DNA of 64,000 bases from Nocardia gamkensis NBRC 108242 (GCF_001612985.1 NZ_BDBM01000005.1:186001-250000); one strand, 5' to 3'; positions 37,968 to 46,445 are shown, counted from the first letter of the stretch. Notes: a model not told the origin generated them from the letters alone. Made by a program: numbers and translations.

Positions 37968-38750
37968 ATGCCGCACTGTCTCGTCGAGAAGCGCGACCAT
38001 GTCCTCATCGTCACCATGAACCGGCCCGAGGCGCGCAACGCGCTGTCGGGGGAGATGATGGCGATCATGAAAGACGCCTGGAATCAGGTGGACGAGGATC
38101 CGGAGATCCGGGTCGCGATCCTGACCGGCGCGGGCGGGGCGTTCTGCGCGGGCGCCGATCTCAAGGGCATGACCTCCGAGCACCCCGGCGACACCATCGA
38201 GGGCGGCGGCTGGAATCCGGCCAAGCTGGAAGCGCTGCTCAAGGGCCGCAGGCTGACCAAGCCGCTGATCGCGGCGGTCGAGGGCCCGGCCATCGCGGGC
38301 GGTACCGAGATTTTGCAGGGCACCGACATCCGGGTGGCCGGGGAGAGCGCGAAATTCGGTGTGTCCGAGGCACGGTGGGGCCTGTTCCCGCTGGGCGGCT
38401 CGGCGGTGCGGCTGGTCCGTCAGATCCCCTACACCGTGGCCGCGGAGATCCTGCTCACCGGCCGGCACCTCACCGCCGCCGAGGCCAAGGAGATCGGCCT
38501 GATCGGACACGTCGTCCCGGACGGCACCGCACTGGACAAGGCGCTGGAGATCGCGGGGCAGATCGCCGCCAACGGACCCCTCGCCGTGCAGGCCATCCTG
38601 CGCACCATCCGGGAGACGGAGGCCATGCCGGAGGAGGACGCCTTCGAGATCGACGCCGAGCTCGGCATGTCGGTGTTCCGCTCGGCGGACGCCAAAGAAG
38701 GGCCGCGGGCGTTCGCGGAGAAGCGCAAGCCCTCTTTCACCGGAAACTGA
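37968..38750 (+). CDS. echA19: Enoyl-CoA hydratase EchA19
   Basis: A 260-residue crotonase. The oxyanion-hole segments are FCAGADL (59-65) and GPAIAGGTE (107-115), and the catalytic glutamates are E114 and E134 (VSEARWG). EchA19 hydrates steroid enoyl-CoA side-chain intermediates. It is divergent from fadD19 as in Mtb. Confidence 0.88.
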   Translation: MPHCLVEKRDHVLIVTMNRPEARNALSGEMMAIMKDAWNQVDEDPEIRVAILTGAGGAFCAGADLKGMTSEHPGDTIEGGGWNPAKLEALLKGRRLTKPLIAAVEGPAIAGGTEILQGTDIRVAGESAKFGVSEARWGLFPLGGSAVRLVRQIPYTVAAEILLTGRHLTAAEAKEIGLIGHVVPDGTALDKALEIAGQIAANGPLAVQAILRTIRETEAMPEEDAFEIDAELGMSVFRSADAKEGPRAFAEKRKPSFTGN

Positions 38751-38769
38751 GAATCCCGGCGCAGCCCGA

Positions 38770-38801
38770 CGCCCCCGATGCGCTCCCGCATCCGGGGGCG
38801 A
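38770..38801. terminator. Hairpin terminator between echA19 and the VOC gene
   Basis: A CGCCCCC-GATGCG arm pairs with CGCATCCGGGGGCG (one bulge) around a short loop. It lies between convergent genes and can serve both. Confidence 0.55.
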
Positions 38802-38814
38802 CCCCTCGCCGGGC

Positions 38815-39234
38815 TCAGCCGGCGCCCGGGTAGTCCATCCAGAACGGCTCCCACTGGTGGCCGTCCGGGTCGATGAAGGTGCGGCCGTGCATGCCGACCT
38901 GCGCCTCCTGCGCCCGCTTGTCCTCGTTCACCTCTTCGGTCGCGCCCGCCGCGACAGCGGCTTCGGTCAGGCTGTCGACCTCTTCGGCGCTACCGAGCGC
39001 GAGCGCGTACGCGGCGTTGATCGCCGTCTTGGTATCGGCCACCGGCCGCTTGCTGAAGGTGGTGAAGAAATCCTTGATGAGCAGCATCAGGCAGATGTTG
39101 TCGTCCACCACGATGCAGGCGGCGTTGTCGTCGGTGAACTCCTGGTTGACCTTCCACCCCAGCGCCTCGTAGAACGCCATCGACCGGTGTAGATCCGCGA
39201 CCGGGAGATTGATGAAGATCATCTTGCTGCTCAT
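38815..39234 (-). CDS. VOC/glyoxalase family protein
   Basis: A 139-residue protein of the vicinal-oxygen-chelate fold with two betaalphabetabetabeta modules. Conserved elements are FINLPVADLHRSMAFYEALG at the N-terminus and GRTFIDPDGHQWEPFWMD at the C-terminus. Metal-ligand candidates are His in DGHQWE and Glu in the same stretch. It diverges from the SigG-like sigma factor gene, an arrangement common for this factor type, which suggests that the factor controls it. Confidence 0.85.
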   Translation of the reverse strand: MSSKMIFINLPVADLHRSMAFYEALGWKVNQEFTDDNAACIVVDDNICLMLLIKDFFTTFSKRPVADTKTAINAAYALALGSAEEVDSLTEAAVAAGATEEVNEDKRAQEAQVGMHGRTFIDPDGHQWEPFWMDYPGAG

Positions 39235-39417
39235 GGCCTCTTCCTCTCGAGCAAGTCCGTTCGTGTCACTGGATAGGACGTGCCCCGGACGGCGAACTCA
39301 TCGCGGAAGCGTCGGTGTCGCATCCCACACGCCGCGCGGGTTTAACGATCTTGATCAGCATCGCCCTAGAGTTCGCGGTCCTGTTCTGTGTCGGTGGCCT
39401 GTGGCATGGTGACACCC

Positions 39418-40416
39418 ATGAACGACTCGCCCGGCTCTTCCGCCGGCCTCGCTCCCGAGGTGCTCGCCGCGTTCGAGACCCATCGCAGAGAGCTGTGCGC
39501 GTACGCCTACCGCATGCTCGGTTCCTCCTTCGAAGCGGAGGACGCGGTGCAGGAGACGCTGACCAGGGCCTGGAAGTCCTACGACTCGTTCGAGGGCCGC
39601 GCCAGCCTCCGCTCCTGGCTGTACAAGATCACCACGAACGTCTGCCTGGACATGCTCGACGGGCCGCAGCGCCGGGCCAGGCCGATGGACCTGTCCGGTC
39701 CGTCGCGGCCGGATTCGCCGCTGCCCGCACCGCAGCCGGACTACGTGTGGATCGAGCCCATCCCGAACGCGCTTGCCTTCGGCGCCGATCCGGCCGATCA
39801 CGCCAGCGCGAAAGACACCCTGCGCCTGGCCTTCGTCGCGGCTTGCCAGCATCTGCCCGCCACCCAGCGCGCGATCCTGATCATGCGCGAGGTGTTGCGT
39901 TTCTCCGCCAACGAGACCGCCGAGGCGCTCACCATGTCGCCCGCGTCGGTCAACAGCGCGCTGCAACGGGCGCGCGCGACCATGTCCAAGGTCCAGCCCG
40001 CGGCCACCGACACCTTCGACGAGTCCGACGAAGATCAGCGCAGACTGGTGGACAACTTCGTCAAGGCGTTCGAGTCCTACGACATGGACACCCTCACCAC
40101 CCTGTTGAAAGCGGATGTGGCGCTGTCCATGCCGCCGATCGAGCTGTGGATCTCGGGCCCGGAGAACGTCGCCGCGTTCATGCTCGGCCACGGAAGCGCT
40201 TGCCGCGATTCGCGACTGGTCCGCCTGGAGGGCGCCAACGGATTGCCCGCCTTCGGCCACTACAAGCCGGGCGACGAGCCGGGCGTGTGGGTGCCGTGGT
40301 CGATCACCGTGCTGGAACTCGACGGCGACACCATCGCCGGGTTGAACTTCTTCCTCGACACCGAGAAGCTGTTCCCGCTCTTCTGCCTCGCGCCCGAACT
40401 GCGGGAAAGCATCTGA
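39418..40416 (+). CDS. SigG-like ECF sigma factor with SnoaL C-terminal domain
   Basis: A 332-residue extracytoplasmic-function sigma factor. Region 2 carries HRRELCAYAYRMLGSSFEAE and DAVQETLTRAWKSY, and region 4 carries HLPATQRAILIMREVLRFSA. The SnoaL-like domain (about 205-325, FVKAFESYDMDTLTTLLKAD) replaces an external anti-sigma factor in this group. It resembles Mtb SigG. GTG at 39388, ATG at 39406 and ATG at 39418 are all possible starts, and none has a clear ribosome-binding site; 39418 gives the most family-like N-terminus. The 3' end is 9 bp from the convergent XRE gene. Confidence 0.8.
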   Translation: MNDSPGSSAGLAPEVLAAFETHRRELCAYAYRMLGSSFEAEDAVQETLTRAWKSYDSFEGRASLRSWLYKITTNVCLDMLDGPQRRARPMDLSGPSRPDSPLPAPQPDYVWIEPIPNALAFGADPADHASAKDTLRLAFVAACQHLPATQRAILIMREVLRFSANETAEALTMSPASVNSALQRARATMSKVQPAATDTFDESDEDQRRLVDNFVKAFESYDMDTLTTLLKADVALSMPPIELWISGPENVAAFMLGHGSACRDSRLVRLEGANGLPAFGHYKPGDEPGVWVPWSITVLELDGDTIAGLNFFLDTEKLFPLFCLAPELRESI

Positions 40417-40425
40417 TTCGAACGG

Positions 40426-41268
40426 TCACGGTCGGGGCGTACGGGCGTCCAGCGCCTTGCGGATCAGCTCCCGTGCAGCGTCGCCGGTCACGGACTGACC
40501 GGCAAGCTCAGCGAACAACCTACCGTACAAAGCAATCTCGCGGGGTTGGGTCACGGTCAGCTCTGCTGCCACCGCTTCCACAAGCACTAGCCGCTCATCG
40601 AACATCACGAAGTTGGTTATCTGCATGGGCAACTCGGCCTCAGCCGGGACGATGCCTAGTAAGACCCTAGGTAAGCCGATCACGGCTAGCAGTCGGTCAA
40701 GCTGACCGATCATCACAGCATCTGTGCCAACCGTGGTGTGTAGAGCTTGCTCCGCTACCAGGATGTGAAACCGGTGATCGCCCTTGTACAGAAGTTGTTG
40801 CCGTTCGAGCCGTTTTGCTACGCCTTCGTCTAGATCATCTGGCACACGGTAGAAGTCGATGTACCGGCGCAGAACAGCGGCGGCGTACTCGGCAGTTTGG
40901 AGGATTCCAGGGATGATGTTCGGCTGAAAAATCCGCATGAGTTCGGATTCTTCGGAAAGCTTCACCACCTGGTTCTGTCGCCGCTTCGTGCCGGTGCCGA
41001 GCACTTTCCGCCACTCCAGGTAGGCAGCTTGCACGTTCCGCAGAGTAGCGATCAGGTCGGGTAACTGATCGTCATTGCCGGTATGACGACAGTAAGCCCT
41101 TAGATGCGCCTCCGTGGGGCTGCGGTCCCCAGTTTCGATCTTCGACACCACCGACTCATGCCAACCCGCGAGAGAGGCAAGCTGACGGCCGGACAGCCCG
41201 GCATCACGACGAAGCCCCCGGAGAGTTGCCCCGAGGGCTTGTCGCGCTTCATGAACGGAGTTGGTCAC
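40426..41268 (-). CDS. Scr1-like XRE regulator with DUF5753-type domain
   Basis: A 280-residue protein. N-terminal helix-turn-helix at about residues 8-62 (LRGLRRDAGLSGRQLASLAG, SVVSKIETGDRSPT), then a domain of the DUF5753 type (FQPNIIPGILQTAEYAAAVL, GDHRFHILVAEQALHTTVG, RVLLGIVPAEAELP). Such proteins are described as antitoxin-like regulators that usually partner DUF397 proteins; here the partner is a DUF6879-type gene. The start is a GTG overlapping the upstream gene by 4 bp. Confidence 0.85.
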   Translation of the reverse strand: MTNSVHEARQALGATLRGLRRDAGLSGRQLASLAGWHESVVSKIETGDRSPTEAHLRAYCRHTGNDDQLPDLIATLRNVQAAYLEWRKVLGTGTKRRQNQVVKLSEESELMRIFQPNIIPGILQTAEYAAAVLRRYIDFYRVPDDLDEGVAKRLERQQLLYKGDHRFHILVAEQALHTTVGTDAVMIGQLDRLLAVIGLPRVLLGIVPAEAELPMQITNFVMFDERLVLVEAVAAELTVTQPREIALYGRLFAELAGQSVTGDAARELIRKALDARTPRP

Positions 41269-41783
41269 CGCTTGACATACTCCGCATAAGGGATAGCCAG
41301 CTTCCAGAGCCGCCCCCGTACCTCTTGGCAGTACGCCACGATTCCGGGGTCTGTGGTCACTGCCAGGCCGGTCGGCGCCCCAGCCGAATCGGTGAGGTTG
41401 TAGACAACTCTCTCGCCATCCATCAACCACCAGTCGTCTGGTGGCACCGTTCCCGCGATATTTCTCGGCACATAACGGATGTCGTCCCCAGCTTCCACGT
41501 TGTACCCGGTGACCGACAACAACCATCGCTGATAGTCCGACAGTGGTTCGGTGACCACCCGAACACGGGTCACCGATACGCCCCGGCTAGTGGTTTCCAG
41601 CATGAGGTCTTGCCACGGCGTCCGGGTGTACGGGGCTGGTTCGCCAGCGAGGAATGCACGTAGCCGGGTGTCCTCGTCGGCTACGTGGTACTCGTCCCGC
41701 ACTTCGAGATGGAACGCATCCCGTTTCAGCTCACGGAACAGATTCGGCCACAGGTGCGGTTCATCGATGGGCCGCAGCAGCAT
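41265..41783 (-). CDS. DUF6879 family protein
   Basis: A 172-residue protein with the family's conserved core: FRELKRDAFHLEVRDEY near the N-terminus, RGVSVTRVRVVTEPLSDYQR in the middle, and DWWLMDGERVVYNL. It is a companion of Scr1-like regulators in actinobacteria, with unknown biochemical role. Both neighbours overlap it (23 bp upstream, 4 bp downstream), so the three genes are translated as one unit. Confidence 0.8.
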   Translation of the reverse strand: MLLRPIDEPHLWPNLFRELKRDAFHLEVRDEYHVADEDTRLRAFLAGEPAPYTRTPWQDLMLETTSRGVSVTRVRVVTEPLSDYQRWLLSVTGYNVEAGDDIRYVPRNIAGTVPPDDWWLMDGERVVYNLTDSAGAPTGLAVTTDPGIVAYCQEVRGRLWKLAIPYAEYVKR

Positions 41784-42096
41784 TGCCGTAGAACGTCCTT
41801 CCTAGCTTCGGGACCTCGATAGCAGTTTCGTCCTCTGCCAAGGTCAACACGCCCAACACATCCGGCTCGGTGATCGGCCGACCCGATACGGTGAAGGTAC
41901 CCCGGCCGGTGTCGGTCATAGTCGAGCCGATGAACGTATCCGGCTCAGCGAACCCGGTCAGAAGGTGCGGAATCTCCACCGTCCCCAGTTGGGTTGTTTC
42001 CCACCCTTGGACTATGTAACTGCCCTGGTCGGTGGCATACAGGCTTGGGCAACCTCCAGAGTCCGATCCGCCTTTACCGAGGAACCTTAGGTTCAT
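41761..42096 (-). CDS. Conserved hypothetical protein, first gene of the Scr1/DUF6879 unit
   Basis: A 111-residue protein. The N-terminal segment MNLRFLGKGG...SPLY-type (GCPSLYATDQGSYIVQGWE) recurs in actinobacterial small proteins I have seen next to DUF6879 genes, but I cannot assign a function. A clear AGGAGTT lies before the ATG. It overlaps the next gene by 23 bp. It heads the minus-strand unit, across a 221-bp divergent promoter from five small genes. Confidence 0.65.
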   Translation of the reverse strand: MNLRFLGKGGSDSGGCPSLYATDQGSYIVQGWETTQLGTVEIPHLLTGFAEPDTFIGSTMTDTGRGTFTVSGRPITEPDVLGVLTLAEDETAIEVPKLGRTFYGNAAAAHR

Positions 42097-42117
42097 CGCT
42101 CTAACTCCTGTCTAGCG

Positions 42118-42224
42118 ACTTGGCACAGCTTGGCGTGTGCGTCACCAATTATTCCGCAGGCTGACGGCCTCTACAGCTGGCTGAACGATGTCTGCCAAGT
42201 TTTGCCAAGTTCCTAGACCTTGGC
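42118..42224. promoter_or_regulatory. Array of five CTTGGC boxes in a divergent promoter
   Basis: ACTTGGCACAGCTTGGC (42118-42134) and, inverted, GCCAAGTTTTGCCAAGT (42194-42210) are two copies of one 17-bp element, each built of two CTTGGC words 4 bp apart. A fifth CTTGGC is at 42219-42224. All lie between the Scr1/DUF6879 unit and the five-gene small operon, so they are probable sites for the Scr1-like regulator. Confidence 0.6.
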
Positions 42225-42317
42225 GGCAGCCGCTTCTAGCGTCTGAGCTGGCCCCCGTGACATGTGCCGCGATCCGGTCACGGGGTGCCTACCACTGGCC
42301 TACTAGAGGGGGTTGAA

Positions 42318-42530
42318 ATGACCGCAGGCGGAGACCAACGACGCAGGCGCACAGAGCTTTACTCGTTCCCTGGTGGTGTGTTCGAACGGTGGGGTGACGC
42401 CGACGGCCCGGAGCCGGGGGTGTTTGTCGAGTTCCATCACCCCCGGCAGTCGTGTAACGACGCTCGGGCGTTCGGCCCTGGTGAACCGGAACGACTCGGT
42501 TCGGTGGACGAGGAGACGGAGCCCGCGTGA
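42318..42530 (+). CDS. Small hypothetical protein, first gene of a five-gene cascade
   Basis: A 70-residue polar protein (ATG at 42318 behind AGAGGGGG) with ELYSFPGGVFERWGD and an acidic C-terminus. It resembles small proteins often seen near Scr1-type regulators, but no family is certain. Its stop overlaps the next start by one base (TGATG). Confidence 0.6.
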   Translation: MTAGGDQRRRRTELYSFPGGVFERWGDADGPEPGVFVEFHHPRQSCNDARAFGPGEPERLGSVDEETEPA

Positions 42531-42664
42531 TGGGGTTGTTCATAGCCTTCGCTGTCCCGCTGGTCGCGTTCTTCGCGGTGGTGTTCTGGCCTCAGCGGAC
42601 CCCGAAACAGGGGCGGGAACGGATCGAACGCGAAGAGACGCGTCGTCAGCAAGGCGGTAGTTAG
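42530..42664 (+). CDS. Small single-pass membrane protein
   Basis: A 44-residue protein: one hydrophobic helix (MGLFIAFAVPLVAFFAVVFW) followed by a strongly charged tail (GRERIEREETRRQQ). The start overlaps the upstream stop and the next gene begins immediately after its stop. Function unknown. Confidence 0.6.
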   Translation: MGLFIAFAVPLVAFFAVVFWPQRTPKQGRERIEREETRRQQGGS

Positions 42665-42814
42665 ATGACCGGCGAGGGTCTTCCGGAACGCGAGCCCGGT
42701 ACGGGGTTGGGTCTGTTTCTTCTCTCCGCGTTCGATGAGTGGGAACCTCCAACGCCCGATCTTCTGGAGCGAGTTGTGTCCGGCCTGACATCGAAATGGG
42801 GGGATAATCGTTGA
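42665..42814 (+). CDS. Small hypothetical protein
   Basis: A 49-residue acidic protein (GLGLFLLSAFDEWEPPTPDL). It starts directly at the previous stop and overlaps the next gene by 4 bp (TTGA). No family recognised. Confidence 0.55.
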   Translation: MTGEGLPEREPGTGLGLFLLSAFDEWEPPTPDLLERVVSGLTSKWGDNR

Positions 42815-43242
42815 AAGCCATTACCGGGCTGATCGCTGCGGCCGTGCTGATCGGCGTGAGTCCAGCGGCTACCGGCACGGCCCACGCCGCCCGCAGTTGC
42901 GATTTCGAGTTCACGCACTCGGTGCCAACAGTGCTACCGCCCCAGATCACGGGCGACGGTATTGCCGCGTGTGATGTCCCGCCGGACGAACACATAGTTG
43001 TCTTGGCGTTGCAGCACAAGGAGGGCGGTCGGTGGGAGGTTGTCTCTACCCGAACCGATTCGACCATCCCCCCACCGTTCCGGGGCGGTGGACACTCGTA
43101 CGCGGTGTCTGCCGCGTGCTATGCCGGGAAGTGGCGTGTCAGCGTCGGTATACGCGGCAAGATTCAGGGGCACCAGTTCACCTACAACAACGCATCCGGC
43201 ACGGTGGAGGTACCGGCCTCCAAGTGCTCTAACCGGTTCTGA
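42811..43242 (+). CDS. Small secreted protein of the accessory cascade
   Basis: A 143-residue protein with a signal peptide (AITGLIAAAVLIGVSPAATG with cleavage near AHA-ARS at about residue 27). The mature part has four Cys (CDFEF, ACDVPP, AACYAGKW, SKCSNRF), which probably form two disulphides in a small beta-rich domain. The start is a TTG at 42811 that overlaps the upstream stop, so translation is coupled. Family unknown. Confidence 0.7.
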   Translation: MKAITGLIAAAVLIGVSPAATGTAHAARSCDFEFTHSVPTVLPPQITGDGIAACDVPPDEHIVVLALQHKEGGRWEVVSTRTDSTIPPPFRGGGHSYAVSAACYAGKWRVSVGIRGKIQGHQFTYNNASGTVEVPASKCSNRF

Positions 43243-43255
43243 CCAGAGGAGCGGT

Positions 43256-43462
43256 ATGTCTACCACGGAACCCCCGGGCGCACTGGACAAGGAAACTTCG
43301 GTGCGGCTGAGAGACCAGCTCCAACAGATCACAGAGGAAGCGGGCCGGTACCTCGGTCCGGAGCACCGGGCCATAGCCGCACTGATCCAAGCTGCACGGG
43401 AGTTGGCCCTAGCCACCTTCCCCAAGTCGGGGCAGTACGCCGACTACACGCCGGACGAGTGA
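43256..43462 (+). CDS. Small helical hypothetical protein
   Basis: A 68-residue protein predicted to be mostly helical (SVRLRDQLQQITEEAGRYLG, AIAALIQAARELALATFP). A strong GAGGAG precedes the ATG at 43256. It is the last gene of the five-gene cascade, 13 bp after the secreted protein. Confidence 0.6.
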   Translation: MSTTEPPGALDKETSVRLRDQLQQITEEAGRYLGPEHRAIAALIQAARELALATFPKSGQYADYTPDE

Positions 43463-43603
43463 GCCGGAGCGGAATCGAGACGACGGAGCCCCAGTGTCCG
43501 ATCTGGGGGCACCGGTACACCACCACGCGAAATACTCGACTTCGGCGGTGACAGCCGCTACAGCGGCAGGACAGCCCCTTTTCGCGGGGACGCGAATGCG
43601 CCC

Positions 43604-43626
43604 TTCACGGTAATCGTGAAAGGACG
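43604..43626. terminator. Hairpin in the gap before the acyl-CoA synthetase gene
   Basis: CCCTTCACG and CGTGAAAGG form an imperfect stem around a 5-nt loop. It lies between the small cascade and the convergent acyl-CoA synthetase gene. The rest of this 286-bp gap holds a further short CCCC/GGGG hairpin near 43573 and no gene. Confidence 0.4.
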
Positions 43627-43748
43627 GATTCGCTTTCGGCGTCGGCGCGGCCGGGTCACAGCCCCAGCGGCCCGGCTGCGCGGCGCGCCTACCGTCTGCC
43701 GGACGTGGGCCGGGCGCTGCCCGGCAGCCGTCCGTCCGGCGGCACCCC

Positions 43749-45287
43749 TCAGGACGCGGGGATGTACCGTTCACGCAGCTTGCGCTTGTAGAGCTTCCCG
43801 TTCGGGTCGCGCGGCAGTTCCGGCAGATAGTCGATCGACTTGGGCATCTTGTACTTCGCCAATTGCGTGGCGGCGAAGGCCAGCAGTTCCTCGGTGAGCG
43901 CGTCGCCGCCCTCCGCTCCGTCGGCCGGTTGCACGACCGCCTTCACCTCCTGGCCCCAATCCGGATGCGGCACACCGAAAACCGCCACGTCGACGACCTT
44001 CGGGTGGGTGATCAAGACGTTCTCGACCTCCGCCGGGTAGATGTTCACGCCGCCGGACAGGATGAGGTCCGAGCGCCGGTCGTGCAGGTAGAGGTAGCCG
44101 TCCTCGTCGAGGTGCCCGATATCCCCGACGGTGAACAGGTCACCTACGCGCGAGTCGTCGGTCTTGGCCTTGTCGTGGTGGTATTCGAAACTCGAAGCGC
44201 CCATCCGCATGTACACCAGGCCGGTCTCGCCGGCAGGAACCTCGGAGCCGTCTTCCTCGCTGAGCACCTTGATCACCGACCACGGCCACGCCTTGCCGAC
44301 CGAGCCCGGCTTGCGCAGCCACTCGGTGCCGTTGATCACCGTGCCGCCGCCCTCGGTGGCCGCGTAGTACTCGGTGACCGTCGGACCCCACCACTCGAGC
44401 ATCTGCCGCTTGGTCTCCTGCGGGCAGGGCGCCGCGCCGTGCACCATGCTGCGCAGCGAGGACACGTCGTACTTGGCGCGCACCTCCTCCGGCAGGGCCA
44501 GCAGGCGGTGGAACTGGGTGGGCACCATGTGGCTGTGCGTCACGCGGTGCTTGTCGATCAGCCGCAGCATGTCCTCGGCGTCCCAGCGATCCATCAGAAC
44601 GAGCTTGTGGCCCAGCTGGATCGAGATGGTGGCGAAGTTCAGCACCGCCGTGTGGTATAGCGGCGAGCCGCAGATGTGCACGTGGTCGTCGTAGGGCGCG
44701 AGCTCGAACAGGCCGAAGAACGCGGTGGTGTGCGGCGGAACGACATCGGGGTCCGCGCCGGTGAGCGGCCGCCGTACTCCCTTGGGCCGCCCGGTGGTTC
44801 CGGAGGTGTAGAGCATGGGGGCGCCCGTGCTGCGGTCGGACGGACGCCCGGTATCCGCGGCGCCGAGCCAGGCCACCGACTTGAAACCCTCGATCTCACC
44901 CACCGCGAAGCGCGCCGTCGCGGGCAGCCCCGCCTCGTCGGCGGCGGCCCGGGCGGCGGCGGCGAAGCGATCGCTGGCGATGAACGCCTTCGCCTCGCTG
45001 TCGGCCAGGATGTAGGCGACCTCCGGACCGGTGAGATGCCAGTTCACCGCGACGATGTACAACCCGGACTGGTAGGCCGCGAAATACGCCGCGATCGCCT
45101 CCACGCAGTTGTGCACCATGCTCACCAGCACGTCACCGGTTTTCAGGCCGAGCCCACGCAGGCCGGTGGCGTAGCGATTGGCGAGCGTGGCCAATTCGCG
45201 ATACGTCACCTCCCGGCCCCAGGGATCGACCATCGCGATCCGATCGGGCTCGGCTTCGGCGATGTTCCACAGACCGAGAATTTTCAC
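43749..45287 (-). CDS. Acyl-CoA synthetase of the KstR regulon
   Basis: A 512-residue ANL ligase. The AMP-binding motif is MLYTSGTTGRPKGVRR, the adenylate-site motif YYAATEGGGT, and the catalytic-lysine tail DPNGKLYKRKLRERY. The start is the GTG at 45287 behind GGAG. It is under a perfect KstR palindrome. It does not look like FadD17 or FadD19; it may be another sterol-acid or side-chain-fragment ligase, but substrate is unknown. Confidence 0.82.
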   Translation of the reverse strand: MKILGLWNIAEAEPDRIAMVDPWGREVTYRELATLANRYATGLRGLGLKTGDVLVSMVHNCVEAIAAYFAAYQSGLYIVAVNWHLTGPEVAYILADSEAKAFIASDRFAAAARAAADEAGLPATARFAVGEIEGFKSVAWLGAADTGRPSDRSTGAPMLYTSGTTGRPKGVRRPLTGADPDVVPPHTTAFFGLFELAPYDDHVHICGSPLYHTAVLNFATISIQLGHKLVLMDRWDAEDMLRLIDKHRVTHSHMVPTQFHRLLALPEEVRAKYDVSSLRSMVHGAAPCPQETKRQMLEWWGPTVTEYYAATEGGGTVINGTEWLRKPGSVGKAWPWSVIKVLSEEDGSEVPAGETGLVYMRMGASSFEYHHDKAKTDDSRVGDLFTVGDIGHLDEDGYLYLHDRRSDLILSGGVNIYPAEVENVLITHPKVVDVAVFGVPHPDWGQEVKAVVQPADGAEGGDALTEELLAFAATQLAKYKMPKSIDYLPELPRDPNGKLYKRKLRERYIPAS

Positions 45288-45358
45288 TGACTCCTGCGCG
45301 GGGGGATGGTGAGGAGGCGGAGCCGACGGGGCGGGTGAGGCAGTCACCCCATTGAATC

Positions 45359-45372
45359 TAGAACGTGTTCTA
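45359..45372. promoter_or_regulatory. Perfect KstR palindrome overlapping a stop codon
   Basis: TAGAACGTGTTCTA is a complete match to the KstR consensus and fully palindromic in its outer arms. It lies 72 bp before the acyl-CoA synthetase start. Its last three bases are the stop codon of the upstream LLM flavoprotein gene. Confidence 0.8.
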
Positions 45373-46407
45373 CTGTTCGACAAGGGGGGCAAGCCGATGC
45401 AATTGCGCGACATCGGGAACCGACACCAGCATCATGGTGACGCCCGCGGACTCCCAGACCCGCAGCTGCTTGCGGACATGCTCCTCGTCGCCGATGATCG
45501 CGGTGTCCAGAATCAGCTCGTCCGGCACCACCGCCGCCGCCTCGGCCTTCTTGCCGGACTGGAACAGCCGGCCGATCTCGTCGACCTCGCGCTCGTATCC
45601 CATCCGCCGGTACACCTGGGCGTGGAAGTTCAGCTCGGGCGCGCCCATGCCGCCGATGTAGAGCGCCATGATCCAGCGCATCCGCTCCAGCTCACTCGCC
45701 GGGTCGTCGGTGATCACCACCTGACAACTGGCGGCGATCTCGAAATCGTCCCGGCTACGCCGCGCCCCCGCCCGCGCGAAGCCCTCGTCGAGCCAGTCGT
45801 TGTACATTCCGGCCAGCCGTGGCGCGTAATAGATGGCCAGCCAGCCGTCGGCGATCTCCGCGGTGAGCGCGACGTTCTTCGGCCCCTCTGCACCCAGCCA
45901 GATCGGCAGATCCGCACGTAGCGGATGCACGATCGGCTTCAGCGGCTTACCGAGCCCCATCGAACCCGGCCCGGTGTAGGGCAGCGGGTAATGCGGGCCG
46001 TCGCTGGTGACCGGCCCCTGCCGGGCCAGCACCTGACGCACGATCCCGACATACTCGCGGGTGCGCTGCAATGGCTTGGCGAACGGCTGGCCGTACCAGC
46101 CTTCCACCACCTGCGGACCCGAGACGCCCAGGCCAAGGATCGCGCGGCCACCGCTGAGATGATCGAGGGTGAGCGCGTGCATGGCCGTCGCCGCGGGCGT
46201 GCGCGCCGACATCTGCACCACCGAAGTGCCGAGGCGCACCCGCCGCGTCGACGAGCCCCACCAGGTGAGCGGGCCGAAGGCGTCCGACCCCCACGACTCG
46301 GCGGCGAACACGGCGTCGAACCCGGCTTCCTCGGCCGCCGCCACCAACTCCCCCGCGTTCGCGGGCGGCTGGGCCATCCAGTACCCGAGTTGCAATCCGA
46401 ACTTCAC
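45370..46407 (-). CDS. LLM-class (F420-type) oxidoreductase, Rv3520c-like
   Basis: A 345-residue luciferase-like TIM-barrel protein. The family stretches include KFGLQLGYWMAQPP, WWGSSTRRVRLGTSV, TLDHLSGGRAILGLGVSGPQ and GWYGQPF. It tracks Mtb Rv3520c, a KstR-regulated putative F420-dependent oxidoreductase. The start is the GTG at 46407; the 7 extra upstream codons are weakly supported. It diverges from the DUF35 gene across a KstR site. Confidence 0.85.
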   Translation of the reverse strand: MKFGLQLGYWMAQPPANAGELVAAAEEAGFDAVFAAESWGSDAFGPLTWWGSSTRRVRLGTSVVQMSARTPAATAMHALTLDHLSGGRAILGLGVSGPQVVEGWYGQPFAKPLQRTREYVGIVRQVLARQGPVTSDGPHYPLPYTGPGSMGLGKPLKPIVHPLRADLPIWLGAEGPKNVALTAEIADGWLAIYYAPRLAGMYNDWLDEGFARAGARRSRDDFEIAASCQVVITDDPASELERMRWIMALYIGGMGAPELNFHAQVYRRMGYEREVDEIGRLFQSGKKAEAAAVVPDELILDTAIIGDEEHVRKQLRVWESAGVTMMLVSVPDVAQLHRLAPLVEQ

Positions 46408-46445
46408 GCCGGACCCCTTTCCAGTCAACTGCTTGCCACCAGAGT

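Noticed and set aside
42818..43067. Minus-strand frame opposite the small secreted protein
   Set aside because: It lacks any domain; the plus-strand protein has a signal peptide, paired cysteines and coupled neighbours.
43749..45287. Naming this acyl-CoA synthetase fadD17
   Set aside because: From memory the N-terminus and motifs do not follow FadD17, and its position differs; left without a symbol.
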